Assembly (NCBI GenBank): GCA_964388245.1
Contig: CAYLZH010000089.1
Location: 1 to 16,631 of the forward strand
DNA from: JAIOYV01 sp964388245
Lineage (GTDB): Bacteria > Bacteroidota > Bacteroidia > Bacteroidales > M50B96
DNA length: 16,631 nt
Direction: 5' to 3'
A program made the position numbers and the translations under genes. Shown here one piece after another: positions 15,487-16,631 of the stretch. The notes under the pieces were generated by a model. The model worked only from the letters and a program-made list of their open reading frames with translations, did not search any database and had not been told where the DNA came from. Each line of letters begins with the position of its first letter. Within the stretch, counting starts at the first letter, position 1.

Positions 15487-15539
15487 NNNNNNNNNNTGAT
15501 TTTTTACTCTATCTTCACCCTTATCTAAAATCGTCTAAG
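15414..15539. repeat. short direct repeat on both sides of the gap
   Basis: TATCTAAAATCTCGTCTAAA (15414-15433) and TATCTAAAATCGTCTAAG (15522-15539) are near-identical and in the same orientation. They lie on either side of the N run, so the contig join may sit in a repeat. Confidence 0.5.
15487..15496. other. assembly gap (10 N)
   Basis: Ten N characters of unknown real length lie between the small interrupted ORF and the nuclease-like gene. Confidence 0.99.
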
Positions 15540-15767
15540 CCTATCTGAAATTCTACTAAGTTCTACTATTTTTCTATCTACTTCATCATTTATTAGAACT
15601 GTAATGCTTTGAATATCATCACAAAACACTTTCATGCCCTGATTACTTCTAATACATTTACTAATAAGTTAATCATTTTCTACCTTATAATAAATTGTTT
15701 TAGTCTTGGAGGTATTAATTACAATTTTATTTCTGTCATACATATTCAATTCTGCTAATCTATTCAT
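15525..15767 (-). pseudogene. small ORF interrupted by one in-frame stop, after the SEFIR gene
   Basis: An 80-codon frame starts at ATG 15767, one base after the SEFIR gene's stop (TAAAATG), and ends at TAG 15525-15527. It is broken once by TAA at 15669-15671. The first part reads MNRLAELNMYDRNKIVINTS then KTKTIYYKVEND. After the stop, LISKCIRSNQGMKVFCDDIQ and SITVLINDEVDRKIVELSRI continue in the same frame with good coding character. A single substitution (for example CAA to TAA) would explain the break. The second half could restart at ATG 15635. The family is not recognised. The tight coupling suggests a partner of the SEFIR protein, now possibly inactive. Confidence 0.5.
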
Positions 15768-15768
15768 T

Positions 15769-16631
15769 TTAAAGTCGAAATGGTTTAATAGATTTCTTCT
15801 TAACCTCTGGTGTTTTAGTCTTAACTTCACTAAAAACAAGAATTGGTTCTTCCTTCAACTTTTCGAACAAGCTATTGAATTCATCGTCCTGGTCTTTTTT
15901 TAAATCGAGAACAAATCTACCCTCAATTCCAATAGGCATAATATTCTTAATTGCCTCATATCCAAAGCTTACAAAAATATATTTATTGACTTTTGCTTTA
16001 ATATCTTCTAATATAATTCTGAATTCACTTCCGACTCCACCAATGAATTTCTCGGCCTTTTCTTTATATCCTAAAGAGAGAATTACAATTACTTTGTCTG
16101 CTGATGAGATGTCCTTAACCATCATCTCATTGAAATCCAATGCAGTTTGTTCTTGGAGGCTTTTTTTATCCATTGAAGCATTAAACCCATTCTTTCTTAA
16201 AAAATTCACAAATGAGATTACCGTATCCTGATGTTCTTCACTATCCCAAGAATATGTCACAAATATTTTGGGTGAGTATTCCTGCGTACTGGCATCTGTT
16301 ATCTCAATAATAGGTTCTATTCCTTCAAAAGTCTTTTTATACTTTTGCAATCCTTGTATCACCAGTTCTCTTACTTTAGTTAAAATATAAGATATGCCTG
16401 AAACTCCAAAATGATGAGAGGCTGAAACTAATGTATATCCCGGATTAATTTGTCTAAAACCTTTATTAATCATCTCTACAAGTTTACCAGGCAATTGTCT
16501 CATTGCACTTTCAGATTTCAGCTGAGCCAAATTTTCTTCTATAAATCCAACCCCTTCCATGACGTATGCTGTTTTTATATCAAATTTCATATCTCTACGT
16601 ATATAATCTAAAATATCTTTAACATCAGATC
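15769..16631 (-). CDS. SEFIR (TIR-like) domain protein, partial at right edge
   Basis: The C-terminal half is a SEFIR domain, the TIR-like fold found in bacterial defence proteins such as bSEFIR, which act by NAD+ depletion on phage infection. It starts at KIFVTYSWDSEEHQ (residues 108-121 counted from ATG 16590), continues through GFNASMDKKSL, SSADKVIVILSLGYKEKA and GVGSEFRIILEDI, and ends in a basic tail (KTPEVKKKSIKPFRL). The part before it is helical and probably a sensor. ATG 16590 would give 273 residues, but the frame stays open upstream to the window edge with coding-like residues (DVKDILDYIRRDMKFDIK), so the real start is probably outside. The SEFIR assignment is firm. The antiphage role is inferred from the family and from neighbours. 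Confidence 0.75.
   Translation of the reverse strand, partial: SDVKDILDYIRRDMKFDIKTAYVMEGVGFIEENLAQLKSESAMRQLPGKLVEMINKGFRQINPGYTLVSASHHFGVSGISYILTKVRELVIQGLQKYKKTFEGIEPIIEITDASTQEYSPKIFVTYSWDSEEHQDTVISFVNFLRKNGFNASMDKKSLQEQTALDFNEMMVKDISSADKVIVILSLGYKEKAEKFIGGVGSEFRIILEDIKAKVNKYIFVSFGYEAIKNIMPIGIEGRFVLDLKKDQDDEFNSLFEKLKEEPILVFSEVKTKTPEVKKKSIKPFRL

Larger units (their letters stand above)
15296..15768. other. AT-rich region with gap and gene remnants
   Basis: About 470 bp with no intact gene. It includes the assembly gap at 15487-15496, the interrupted small ORF at 15525-15767, and a minus-strand open fragment from the gap down to a stop at 15371-15373 (DVNTGRDRRQNKIRNGSFRR is its visible start). 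The stretch 15296-15370 shows nothing. Confidence 0.6.

Noticed and set aside
13406..16631. The whole right flank as one CBASS or similar operon
   Set aside because: No cyclase, ubiquitin-like or sensor partner is visible. The genes are separated by remnants and a gap, so a single system is not supported.

Overview
The window looks like a scaffolded draft or metagenome-assembled contig from a member of the Bacteroidota. The supporting signs are an AT-rich sequence, a GH92 family exo-mannosidase with a lipoprotein-like leader, a Bacteroidota-type SLAC1/TehA channel, no strong Shine-Dalgarno sequences, and a TAnnTTTG -7 promoter match. Two 10-base N runs (4881-4890 and 15487-15496) are assembly gaps of unknown true size.

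Left flank (1-3137): ordinary metabolic genes. These are a 5'-truncated SLAC1/TehA-type anion channel on the plus strand, a possible short ORF starting on its stop codon, and a complete GH92 mannosidase on the minus strand.

Central module (about 3313-13050): a defence cassette bracketed by two homologous repeats of about 125-130 bp in the same orientation (3313-3437 and 12921-13050). Each repeat contains both halves of what reads as the 3' end of a tmRNA-like T-arm/acceptor (on the minus strand), split by about 85 bp carrying two TGAAAC motifs 11 bp apart. This resembles integrase attachment-site structure. Between the repeats lie an AAA ATPase of the DUF4143 class (plus strand) and, on the minus strand, an AlbA_2/HATPase/winged-helix protein followed by a complete JetABCD (Wadjet/MksFEBG) operon. 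The operon consists of a MukF-like kleisin, a MukE-like subunit, an SMC-like ATPase and a Toprim-type nuclease, with overlapping or nearly touching reading frames. Known Wadjet systems sense and cleave small circular DNA. No integrase gene is in the window.

Right flank (13050-16631): a strongly AT-rich accessory region of broken and poorly known genes, all on the minus strand. It holds a decayed ABC-transporter ATPase fragment fused to foreign sequence, a four-helix membrane protein, a PD-(D/E)XK-like nuclease with a probable DUF5655-type C-terminus, a small gene broken by one in-frame stop, and a SEFIR (TIR-like) protein running off the right edge, similar in type to bSEFIR defence proteins.

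Overall this reads as a defence island built by insertion beside housekeeping genes. Wadjet is its intact core, with abortive-infection-type (SEFIR, four-helix membrane) and nuclease genes nearby. The most notable signals are the paired tmRNA-like repeats around the Wadjet cassette, the AlbA_2/HTH gene leading the Jet operon, and the nonsense-interrupted ORF coupled to the SEFIR gene.
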